Positions 1 to 11,864 of a DNA stretch of 64,000 bases are shown one piece after another. A program made the translations under genes and the position numbers. This stretch comes from Onchocerca lupi (lineage: Eukaryota > Nematoda > Chromadorea > Rhabditida > Onchocercidae): NCBI GenBank assembly GCA_028564675.1, contig JAOVVO010000222.1, forward strand, positions 1-64,000, given 5' to 3'. Under the pieces are notes generated by a model. The model did not search any database, was not told where the DNA came from, and saw only the letters and a program-made list of their open reading frames with translations. Within the stretch, counting starts at the first letter, position 1. Each line of letters starts with the position of its first letter.

Positions 1-3000
1 TGAAATTCTTTAAGCTATTTTTAAACTTCTAATACCTTCCCATTACATTTGGGTCTAAAATGAGTGACCACTCAACAAAAATGACATAGAGATGAATATA
101 AAAATCAACCGAAATCCAATAAATGAACATTAACGCTCACTACAGTAATCCAATCCTTATCCCACATCCTCTCCAAACTTTGCAATCCGAATTAAATAGC
201 AGCAAAGTGATAACTTTTATACTGCTTGAACTCCCCTCCCCTCAACACTAAATCTCAAACTTGTACGCACTCCAAAACTACTCTGCCTCAATGTATCAGA
301 AAGATAACTGTTTTTTCATCCGTTAATATAAATATTTAGTTGCGGTCATTTTCAAGATGGCACGCAGCCCACAGTTTTATTATTCTATGCTAACAAATAA
401 TAATGTATAGAAAGACCAAAGGAAAAATTATCGTAACAATATCCAATAAATAATAAATCAGATAAAGAAATTATGATTGTAATAATTGATTGATTTAAAA
501 AGTTTTCCGAAATGAGAAAAAAAAAAAGAAGAAAAAAGTTGCCGTGGAAATGTAAGAGAAAAACATCATGTTCGGATTCGAAAGGCATCAGAAGAAAAAA
601 AGGAGAATGAATATATTTTTAATATCGAAGATTGTTTCACGTTTCATCACAAAAAACTACCATGCAGTCCATGGGTAGTTCGTGTATGTTAAATGAGCAT
701 CCCCGAGAGTAATATGCAGATTCGAAACGAAGAGAAGGAAACCGACATGAGTTAAAACAAAAAAAGGTGAACGCTTATACTCCACTACAGTAGTTAAAAT
801 TTGCCATCTCTCTGCAGTTAATCTCCTATATACTGACTTTCTAACCTTTCTGCACTAACTATCGTCTCATTCCTCCCTTCCTCCTATAGCCACACTCCAC
901 ATACCGCCTTCTTAACAACTCTACACTCACTGCAATAGAAACTTCAGTTACCAAAGATAATACCATTTCAGAGGAGGAGGTATTTTGGAGGCAATTCTGA
1001 AAATGGCAGAATTGAAAATATTGTAAGAAATAGGACAAAAAATATTTGTTGCGAGGAGGACGGCTTTTGGTGGAGGAAGGTGAAGTGGATATATTGTTAC
1101 AAGACCAAATGATGTTTCAAGAACAATCGGAGCGGTGCGGATCGGGGCATATTGTACGGTGCTGCAACAATAAAGACAGAAAGCCTTCTGCCGGTAGCTC
1201 TCTTATTGCGGTATGATGCTCGTTTTTTGCTCGCTGTATCTCATTTGGGGCTTTGTTTATGAAATCCTTAGATTTGTCATCGAGGAGAAGCCTTCTGTCC
1301 TCTACGAGGAATTCACTATCTTTCCATTCTTTATAGTATTCAAGATTCACTGATAATAGACAACGTACAGCAGTGCGCAGTTTCTTTAGATAGTCATAAT
1401 CTGTGGTTAAAGCAATTTCACTGCACAGATTTGACAGTTACCATCAATTTTCAAGATCGCATTGTTTTATTACCCATCGATTTTCTTTCTATTGTGATAA
1501 AATTAAATATAGAGAATGAATCAAGAAGAAAATCTCTTTTTTTCTTTGATAAACTATCAAATGATTCCATCTTACGAATTAATTTCCAAATAACTTGAGG
1601 AAGATGATAAAATTTATCATGAGATAGATTCGGACAGTGGTTTACCGTCCCGTAGTATGTACTGTAAGATTCTTTTTTATATCGTTAGTAAAAAAATTCA
1701 TTTTAATTTTTCATGATTTTCAGCAATATTTTGCTAATTTCTTGCTAAACAGTTTTAAAATTAGATTGCGATACATAAAAAAGGGAAACTAGATAAATTA
1801 GAATTATATCTGAGACTTCGGGTACAATTTGATAGTTCTATAGGATTAAGCTCTCAAATATTTAACAGCGATGGTGCAACTCAAATTTCTATCCTTTTTC
1901 AATTGCTTACATCTTAAGGCACATTAATAATCCTAAACACGAAACATATTAGTAGAATACTTTGCTGTCAGTGGATTTTATTATTTCAGATATGATTTAT
2001 GCGAAGAGAGGACAGCGTCAAATGGAAAATCAAGATTTAATTCACTTTGTCAGATTAAGATTTAATTCAAAATCACTTCACAATTTATTAGTGGATTGAT
2101 CTTGTTGTATTATGTTCAATTAGTGGAACTCACTTCGGTTCCTGCAAGTTCATGGGAATTTATTTGCGTTTTATATTTTGTTATGATGTTGCATATCTAA
2201 ATTAGAAGACAAGGCATTACGTCGATTATGCAGTCCCATCCAAAGTGGCTTTAGGGTCATAAAGAAGCTTGGAATAAAACAAGCTTTTGGATCATATTGA
2301 TAAAAATCAATGAATTGGCGTATTTAATTGTCTACATCGAAAAAATAAATGATACCTAAAACTGTAGCAAAAAAAACATGCAAAATGAACTAAGTTTAAA
2401 AATCAAAATCATCTTAAAATTTAAATCATATTCAAAATTTTCCTGGTAAACTGCAGGCCTAGGCTTATGCTAAACATTACAAAAAAGCAGTTAAAATAGA
2501 TTAAATTTAAAAATATTTTTTTCCTTAAGAATTCTTATTCCATCATCACTATTAGGACTTAATAGATATCCTATAATCTCAAATTTTAGTATAATTAAAA
2601 ATATCATGAAATTAATTATGAAATAATGATTGCATCCAGAATTTCATTTTATTCAATTTTCATCATACAAACTGTGTGGAGATAGCTATTAATTTTATTC
2701 TCTCATAGTTTTATGGTTGCACATCATCGACTACTTATTTTGTTATTGGACCGTAAGATTTGCTCAGTGCGCCATATCTAATAATGCGAAGAAGATATCA
2801 CTAATTTCATACGTCAGTAAATTTGGTCTGTAATTATCAGCGCACAATTTTCCATTCATTATATTTATTCAAGTCCTGTTATGTTACAATTTTTAATTCT
2901 CGTGGAAATACTATTTTTGAATTGTTTAAACAAAAATCTTTAATTTAAAATTTGATAACGAGACAAAAAATTTGATAATTTTTTTTTGTCATTTCAAAGA

Positions 3001-3779
3001 TTTTTGCATGTGAAATTGTAAAAGTGATAATCTTGATGACTGGTGAAAGTTATTAGTGATGAATAATCCTTTTGTTCATTATATTCAAATATACCTATTT
3101 CCTTAGATATTTGTTTTAAATGGAACTGTACATAATACTATTTATGATTTTTAAGCTAAAATTTTCAAGCTAAGAGAAAGTTGTTTTAAGCTAAAGCTGC
3201 GTGACATTATTTTTAACACAATTTTTATTTTAAAATTTCTATGGCCACATTAAAACATGGAGGATTCCATTTAAAATTAGAATTCATTGCTCACACAAAT
3301 TCTTTTTAAATATTCAAATTCAAAAAAATATCTTTTTATCCTGTTGTTCCGAATAAAGCAAAGCGTTTCCCAATGAAGTTAACGCATTCGAACTTCTCGA
3401 TCAAGCAGAAACTTCACCAATAATCGGATATTCTTTATTCTGTCACATACACAATTAATCGTGTTTAAAAGATCGGTCTCAACACGAAAGTATGATAGCA
3501 ATATATTTTCGGTTTGCTGAAATTTATTGTAATGTTGTCTGGTGTTGCGTGGTGATTTTTTTGGTTTCTGTCTTTCTTTTGCTTGTGATTGAGATATACT
3601 TTTTCTGAAATGGATCAGCTTGCTGCTATTTGGATATATTGATTGTCTATGAAGGTCGGTTTTTGGGTGCATATTTCTTTTTTGGGTTGATCAGTTTTTC
3701 AGTTGGTGTAGTGCTAACTTTGCCAGAAATTGGGTGGCGGGTTCAACGTACTGAGCATAGCAAAAGTTCGGTTTTCTGG
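1..3779. other. gene-free AT-rich region
   Basis: I see no supported gene here. The sequence is AT-rich with scattered short open frames and no run of phase-compatible exons. The only piece that reads like coding sequence is a minus-strand frame between about 1117 and 1405, listed separately. A segment near 3379-3720 is open on both strands but matches no family I know. Confidence 0.5.
1117..1405 (-). other. exon-like open frame, unidentified
   Basis: The minus-strand frame runs open for about 95 codons and is less AT-rich than its surroundings. It follows a possible acceptor (TTAACCACAG) near 1405. It begins YDYLKKLRTAVRCLL and continues through a charged stretch, DRRLLLDDKSKDF, which is compositionally like a soluble helical protein. 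I do not recognise the family. No partner exons with matching phase were found nearby, so it could be a lone exon of an undetected gene, a pseudogene fragment, or chance. Confidence 0.25.
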
Positions 3780-4330
3780 ACAGAATGGTACTTAAATGTC
3801 GGAAAATTGATCATCCGATTTAATATAGTTTTGTTAGTAGAAATAAATTGCCGTAATCGAACCCACGTCCGAATATCTACAATAAGATGCAAAAATATTA
3901 CTCGAACAGTGTGTACGAAAGCAGTTCTCAGAAAATGAAATAATCACGACTAAAAATTGTCGAGAGAGATCGATTCACAAGTGACGATTACAAATTGGCA
4001 TATTGGTATTAATCAAGCAAACACAATCGGAAGAATTGACTGAAGAAGAGAAAAAAAAAATAAATGAAATCTTTACTAAAGTGAAGATGAAAAATTATGG
4101 AAATCAAAAAGTCGATTGGGAAATTCAGGATTAGATGATGGCAGTAAGCACCCTATCTATTCTCAAGCATATCCTATCTATCTTCCAAGGTATAATCCAA
4201 TAACTGAATTTTCATACTGCAAAAACATAAAGACTATACCATGCTGGAATTACATATTCGCTGTTGAAAAATCAGATATAAGTTCTGTTTATCACAGGAT
4301 TGAACCGAAATCAAACGAGTCATAAGCAAA
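3780..4330 (+). mobile_element. BEL/Pao retroelement remnant (pol/integrase part)
   Basis: Translated pieces on the plus strand resemble the segment of BEL/Pao polyproteins that joins RNase H to integrase. One piece near 3995-4060 reads DYKLAYW followed by an acidic TEEEKK stretch. Another near 4150-4215 reads HPIYxxxYPIYLPRYNPITEF, like the conserved start of the Pao integrase zinc-binding region. After a frameshift, YHAGITYSLLK follows. The frames are broken by stops and shifts, so this is a decayed fragment. No LTRs or target-site duplications were recognised. Its strand is opposite to the gag-like remnant just downstream. Confidence 0.5.
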
Positions 4331-4743
4331 TTCAAAACTTTTTAAATGATTTAAATTTTTAATGTTCACAATATACATATTGACATCAAGTTTGAGATTG
4401 TTCAGACAAAAATTTTTTTGTGAAAGCCAATTGGTAACTACTGAGTTTCCACACATGCTACCGCGAAAACCACATACTACTAATGCAAGATATCGATTCA
4501 TGCAGAACTTAAGGCCATCAGATAAAATAATTTCATCAAGTGAAAGACTGGTCAAATCATTCATAAACATTGTTTTTCGTAGTTCAATGATAAGAGAGCA
4601 AGGATAAGATTAAATGAAAAAATGATGGATTTATTCGTATCAGCGACGAATGATTTTATGAGAGGTATCTTACAAGGCTGAATAACAAAATGAGAAAAAA
4701 AAGGTAGTAATAATTTGCTGACCAAGAGGAATGGTAGTTTTTG

Positions 4744-5610
4744 TTAATTGAGGAATACATCTCGGAAATTGCAATTAACGAATGAGGAACTGGATCGAGA
4801 ATTGATAAGTTTTGTCCGAAAACAAGCAGGCAATCTGCTTTCAAAAGTTATTTCGATACCAGAGTTTTCTAGGTTCTCACCCATTGCTTCGTTGTCGAAG
4901 AACTCCTTCGATTGCTTCAACGATTGATTTCCATCCTTTATCATTTCCATGTTAATTGGTACAATGAAATTCGTTGTGTAGCAACTTCCTTGATGTAATA
5001 GATTTGCCATGTTTTTCATTCAGCATCTTTCTTATCAATTCGTAATTCTTTGGACTAATGACATAATCTCTTACGGCTGATAAAGCATCTTCTCTCAGAA
5101 TGAAATTAAATAGTTGAGTTTTTCAATGTCTGGGATTTTTTTGAGGATACAGTTGCGTTGAAGCTGCTCCAGAATTCTCTCCACAATTTTGGATCACCAC
5201 TGAAAGCTGATAATGTTAGTTGTGGTAGTATGGTCGCATGATAAGTGTGGGATAATTCCTTTTATAAAGTTGACTATTTGATTGACTCTCCGGTATCTAT
5301 TTATTTTAAATGTTGAAGCTCTACTTCATTATTATCCACATATATTTTCAGAGTAATGGCGATTTTTTTTCCGCTAATTATTAAATTTAAGATACCTTGT
5401 GTATCGTCGACCATTTCATCATATTTTTCTTCTTTTGCGTGGTTGCGATTTTCTCAACATATTCAACCATTTTCCGATGGTTGATTGGTGGCCAATGTAG
5501 AGTCCAAGAAATTAGATTTTTTCCTTGATGATCCGTTTCTTGATTTGACATTGTTGCTTAATTCTTCTTGCTAAAGGCTTCGATTCGATTTCTAAATCGA
5601 ATTCTTTTAC
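4744..5610 (-). mobile_element. BEL/Pao retroelement remnant (gag part)
   Basis: On the minus strand, 5236 down to 5157 translates to LPQLTLSAFSGDP followed by KLWREFWSSFNATV. This is the signature block of nematode and insect BEL/Pao Gag (PxFSGDPxxWxxFWxxF). Continuing 3' on the minus strand, 5019-4744 keeps the later Gag features GWKSIVEAIE-like and ENLENSGIEI. Stops and frameshifts interrupt the reading, so no intact Gag is encoded. The protein family is clear from the motif; element boundaries are not visible. Confidence 0.7.
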
Positions 5611-5619
5611 TTTATTAAG

Positions 5620-8600
5620 ATTTTTCTGGATCTTCTCTGTTTTATCCTAATTTTTGAATTCTGCATGATTGCTCATATTTCGTATATATTCTCTCATTTC
5701 TCATATATTCTCATATCTCGTATCCTTTGAGTTATTTGCCTAATTACTTCAAACATCATAGCTTAAAATGGAAACTCGATTAATCTGAACAGCCATTTTT
5801 TTCCAAACAAAGCAACAAAAGGCTGACGAATCGTAGAAGACAAAATATGATTTCTTTAATTTTAGAAAACTTGTTTCACTTTCAAATATCACTTCATGTT
5901 AAATAGAATAAGATTTGAAAGCAATCGATGGCGTATTAGAAAATTTCAATATCGGCCACACAGATCTGAAGTAGTACGCATCTCGCAGAGTAATCAGAAC
6001 TGTAGAAATCGAAAATATTTTGATTTTTTTTCGTTTAAAATTGTTGAAATAACTTTAATTTGAACGAATTCTAGTATGTTACCATTGGGCATTTTTATCA
6101 GTTTCATGCTTATCATTGCATTGCTTAAAATTCCTAACTCTTAGTTGATTAATTTATACTGTTTGGTTGATTTGCATCGCAATTATCACCAGTTAATATT
6201 GCATTACATAAAAAATTGTATAATAATAGTTCATTTCTAAATCCACATGCTAGCAAAGTAGGCAGTAAATGATTTAAATGAAATTTGAAAGGTAGTATCG
6301 TCAACTTGTCTTATGAGCATTATTAATGGAGTATAACAAATTAAAAAAGAAAATTAAATTAGCACTGTAAGCTTAGCATCATCAATCATGCAGCAGAACA
6401 AAATCCATAAGATGAATAAAAATACGCCAAATATTTACGATCACTCTATATTATTCAAATGAAAGAGTGAAAATTATCACAAAAATATCACGACAGAAAA
6501 AAAAGTCCCCGTCTGATTGTACATAATCAAAAAATTAATTATTCAAAATCACATGCGTGAATTCATCGTTGGAGTAAACATTTATTGATAAAAATTAAGC
6601 CTTATTTTATTTAAATGGATTTCTGCATGCATAAATTTATCTCTTACTATGTTTTCTAATTTAAAAAAACTTGTTTAATCTAGAAAAATTAATTGAATTA
6701 TTCTTCTGGATTTTGAATAATCCTTTTCTTCAAAAAAAAAAACAATAGTACCTTTATTGATAATTTAATTATTTTGAAAAACTATGCTGATTAGAAAGAG
6801 AATTTATTTTATTCAAGTATTATTTTTAATCAAAATGAAATATCAATCAAAATAATGAACAGGCTTTTTTAATAAGCATTTACTGAGATATCGACGGCGC
6901 CGATATCTCAGTGAATTTTTATTATGAAAGTTTGTTCAGTATCCCGTCCAATATCTTTTTCATTCTCCTCCTTCGTGATGACTAACTAATCTGAGATGAG
7001 CTGGATTTATCGTGATGCGATGCATTTTGTCAAAATAGGATCGCAATTTTGAAGGAAAATATTTACTTATATTGGATGAACTTAATTTTTTTTTTGGCAA
7101 TACTAGTAATAGATTCATGATTGGATTGGCAAGAAATTTATCAAAACGGACGGACATGTATACGAAAGTCAATAAACTTTCACTCTTTGAACTTAGTTAA
7201 TTATTTAAATTCAGTACCAAATAATTTTATACACAGTTGTCAATTGTTAAAACCTATTAATAACTATTGAAAATTATTCATGATTATTTTTAAAACCCAA
7301 CAACAAGCACTGATTTTTCCCGCATATTCATAGTGTTTGCTGTGCAGAAAAAGTTTATCGCCACAATTGCATTTGATATGCACAAAATATCTGCTCGATT
7401 TTCTATATGCGTCCAGATTAAACTTATTTTCATTGACATACTTTCATATCGACCTAATTTTAAATTTATGAAGAACATGGATGCAATTTATTCACTTATG
7501 AAAGATGAGAGAAAAATGAAATAATCAATCAAACTCACTGTGAACCACACATTTTTTAGAAAATTCAAAAAACATCTTCCGAATTTGTTTTTGCCCAGTT
7601 TTAATTAGCATTCCGCAATCTTTTGATTAGTTGTAATTTTAATGAACATAGAAACACATGATTATGCTTAATCGATTTGTTCAGCTATGCGATTATTCAA
7701 CAAAGTTACATTTGTTTGCTGATAGTGCCAGAGTTTATCATGACTCTTCTGAAACAACTTAAAAAAGCTGCTTTATGAACCGTTTTACCTAATTTATTCT
7801 TGCTTATTTCATTTATCGATAGTTGAATTTGAAAAAAAAAAAAAAAAGAAAAAGAAAAAACGAAAGGAAAATTGATCTTATATCGGCGTAGCTGAAATCA
7901 ACTCCTTTCTCTCCATATTCAGTTGTTCGTATTCCACTGCTTATCCAAATTACATCATTAGTTTGAGCAATAAAAATGGCACGAAGAAGATGGAATTAAT
8001 AAATAACTTAAACGAAAGGCTAAACGGTTAATGACTCTAAGAATGGTTAAAACAGAAGAGGATAAAGTAGTATGAATAGAATTATGCCATATGATAAGGT
8101 TATTATTATGATATATCTAAAAAAATTAGTCGCGGCTACCACAAAGATTGGTAGATAATGTTCAACAAGACAATGGGATTTGGATCTGTGCTGCAAAGAA
8201 AAGTAATCAAATGAATGGGACTGAACGGTTTTAATGGAACCAATTTTTTTAAACTGGATATAGTAAGAATTAAACTTCTGGTGCTGTTCTATGTTACACG
8301 TTAATCAATAGAGTTTTCATTTAGAAAACGACTGATTATTTCATAATTTGCATGTCGTTGGTTTTTAATGTCTAAAAAGATAAATGGAGAATGAAAGATA
8401 ATCAAATATGAATAGAACACTTGAATAACAAGGAAAAAATATGGATAAAATTAATTTGAAGCTTTTCAAAATTAAATAACGCTTAGTATAGTCTATTGCT
8501 TATTCGACGTATTTTCAATTATCGAGTGGAAAAGAGAGCAACAAATTAGAATTGCAATTAATGAGATCGCTATCCCAATCGGTATTTTTCAATCTGATTG

Positions 8601-11600
8601 TAATGCATTTGCTGGAAATTTTCTATTTCGCCATTCAACCACCCACAATGGCATATTAAATAATCTTAGAAAATAAATAATTGTAAAGAAGAGGAATTGA
8701 ATTTAAAAAATCTCTCGAAACTCCATTTGTTCGCTTTAATTATAAATCGTTTCTTTTGAAATTAGTTCGTCTTATATATATATAATATATAATGGTAAGG
8801 GATAGAAACGATGGAAGTTTTAGTATGAAAAGAATATGAAAAATAAATTCGCTAATCTCATCTTTTTTTCAGAGAAGAGGTAATATTGCTTTTTTGAACG
8901 AATTGCTTTAATTTTTTTGTGATTCAGTTATTCTTTTGCTATTCTATTCGATCTTTTTTTTTCTAATTGTTTAATTTCATCTGAAATCCTCGAATCTCCT
9001 AGTTTCATAAGTGATCAATCATCTAAGAGGCTGATCTCATATAATGATCATATGATCTATTGTTTTTATCATATGATCTTTATGAAGTTTTATCATTATG
9101 AAACTTATAAATTTATTTCCTAAAAAGCATACCCAACTTTAATGACAACGGTGATGAAATATTTTTCAATCATTTTTAAGACCTTAAATTTTTTAAAGCA
9201 ATTCAAAGCTATCCGAAGATTTTGATACCAGATATTTTAAAAGTGATAAAATAAATTTTTATGGTAATTTATAGCACCAATAAGAATAATTTTGATCCAG
9301 ATAGTTCTATTATGTTTATCTTATTTTCTTGATTATGAGATAATAAAGTTATGAATGTGAGCATGAATTAATATCAGTTACTGACTATTTTCATTATGAT
9401 TCAATTTATCATTATTTTTATTCCTCTCTTCATTATTTAGCAATTTTTCATTTTTTATCATTATTGTTTTTTTATCAGCCATATTTCATAAATTCTATTA
9501 CAATTTCTAACTGTACTGATAGTTCTAGTCAAAATTGGACATTTTAATGCTGAGACATTTTATGGGACAATGACAATAGTTGGGTCATTGCTGAGTATTT
9601 TAAGAACTTATTTTGAGAATTTATTAATTTTAGAGCATCTTCGTTCATTTGAAGGTGATTTTATCGAAGAAAGATATTTCTCAAATGCAAATTCTTAAAT
9701 GATATTAATTATGATGGTGAAGTTTCTTCGATTCCACATCTATGAGAGGAATTTGCGAAGGTTTCCGCAGATTTTTTTTACACAATGATTTTTGATAACT
9801 TTCCTCACTCATTTTGCTAAATTAGAAAATTATACAACTTTATCTATTCTGTTCACTTTCTCGCCCAGAATTTGAAATATCATTTCGGCTATTTTCTCTT
9901 GCTCTTTCATCTCATTAAATTTTTTTAATCATTATGATGGTGCAAATTTCCCAATAATTGGACTGTTTTCAAATTACATCCTTTTACTTGATTTCAAATT
10001 AAATTTACGGCCTTTCAAACTAGCCATGAAGCTTTCATTCTGTTATGGTATGCGATTTCCCCGGTGTATTCATTGCAAGTGAAAGTATTGCACATAAATT
10101 TATCAACAGGCTCTTTTCTAATATCTCGTTTAGAATTCGTTTCAAAATTTCGTCCGCTCAATCATTACCAGTACTGCAACTGCAGCTGTGTTATTATTGA
10201 AATGGGAAGATTTGAATTTGTTTAATTTATGTTCATCCAAATAAGCCTTCAGGCTGATCAATTCGCTAATGACACATGGATGAAGTGATGGATAGTACAA
10301 ATATATCTTTGCAAGAGCAACAGTTTTCTCAATGATGGGTTAAGAAGGACAACTGCGTTTCTGTGTTTATGTGCTATGAGGTGAAATGATGGATGTGCTT
10401 GGGATGAAATTTTTAAACAATGTAATTTGAGCGTAATTTTTTAAATAATGAGATTTGGATGTAATTTCTGGAACAACATGCTACTTGCCATTCATTTTTT
10501 CGCTCTCAGTTCATTCCACTTTTGTTCCAAAAAAAAACCTTATGTTTCTAGATCATGATTTTGAGTTAGAATCTGAAACTGAAAATGAGACTCGAACTCA
10601 ATCCAATTTAGATCACCAAGTTTTCAAACGTTTTCAATTTTTTTTTTTTTTTTTTTTGAAACTAATTGGCAAGATAATTATCTGAATTCATTCAATTCTT
10701 ATTTTTGTTGAGTTACTCATATCTGAAAATTCTTATGCTATTTGTGTGGTGTCTTATGATGTCGCGATAATTATTGATAAACATAATCAATGATATAAAT
10801 CTAAAAATATTTTTTTAATGAGCTGTTTGTGATTGAATGTTTGGCGCATTTACTGCTTTTGCAATGATGCTAAATGATCACCAACTGTTCCAGAAAATCT
10901 TTCTTTCCTTGTCATGTTTTCGATCATTCCATTTTTCATTCTTTCATTTCTTCTTCTATTCTGATTCTTTCATGCTTCTGATAGCTGGGTTAGTTTTATT
11001 AGTTAGCTTTTTATTCTTGAATTTAAATTTTGAAAAATTTCCATCTCTCTTTGAATAAAACCATAAGTTTAAATTTCATATATTTAATGGGTTATTAAAG
11101 CTATCTACCTATTCTATATAGCTTAAATGTCACTTTTTGAAAGAGACTTGCAATTCAATTTTAACCATTTCGTTCAATTAAAAAAAATGGAATTTCATGG
11201 CAACAATTTGTCAATATTTGCTCGCTGGCAATACTTTGGAATCCATCCTTTGAATTTTGATGAATTCAATTGTCATTGCCTTTAGGCGCAATGGGATGTC
11301 ACATCTTGCATATCATTGAAAAATTATAGAAATTTCAGTTTTAGAATTCTCCTAATTTCTCATAATTTTGCATACCATTTGAAAATCTTCCAGCTCTGTA
11401 GTTTTAGCTATTCGAAATATTTGAACTTGCTGGATTTTTTTCATCCCTTATCTCTCTTCTGTCAGACTTTGAAATTCTAAAAATTTTTCAGATGAATAAT
11501 AATTTACAACTGGGAATATTCGAACATCTTTGAATTCCAATCTTGATAAAATCTGATAGCCAAGTGTTTTTGATGTTGACATAATCTATTATATTATTTT

Positions 11601-11864
11601 CAGATTATCTGCACTATTATGCAGGAAAATTTTACAGGGTGATTTTCATGAATTCAAATGAACCATGGCCGGAAACCTATTCTGCTTGGTGATTTAATCT
11701 CTCATTCAACATACCGTATCAGAACTATTTTACACTTCGATATTATGATGAAATTGATGCATGAGATACGGTATACCAATACGAGATAAATATAAGAGAT
11801 AAACATGGTCGTCGTTCATTCACACTGTATTTCACTATTTATATTATCATTATAATTCTGAATT
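5620..11864. other. gene-free region upstream of the tmc gene
   Basis: No multi-exon gene is supported. Seen here: a GC-rich hairpin at 6882-6912, poly-A/T tracts (for example 7833-7860 and 10639-10658), a TATATA tract near 8775, and a start-less 66-codon minus frame at 10142-10339 that reads LYYPSLHPCVISELISLKAY and has no recognised homologue. The last few hundred bases should contain the tmc promoter, but no specific element is recognised apart from an inverted repeat at 11711-11774. Confidence 0.5.
6882..6912. repeat. perfect 12-bp inverted repeat, GC-rich loop
   Basis: ACTGAGATATCG at 6882-6893 is followed by the 7-base spacer ACGGCGC and its exact reverse complement at 6901-6912. The stem and loop are much richer in GC than the flanks. 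It could form a DNA cruciform or RNA hairpin, or be the end of an unidentified element. No terminator context or gene end is visible. Confidence 0.8.

Noticed and set aside
9046..9079. Two TCATATGATC copies
   Set aside because: Short self-complementary AT-rich words are expected at this composition; no associated gene.
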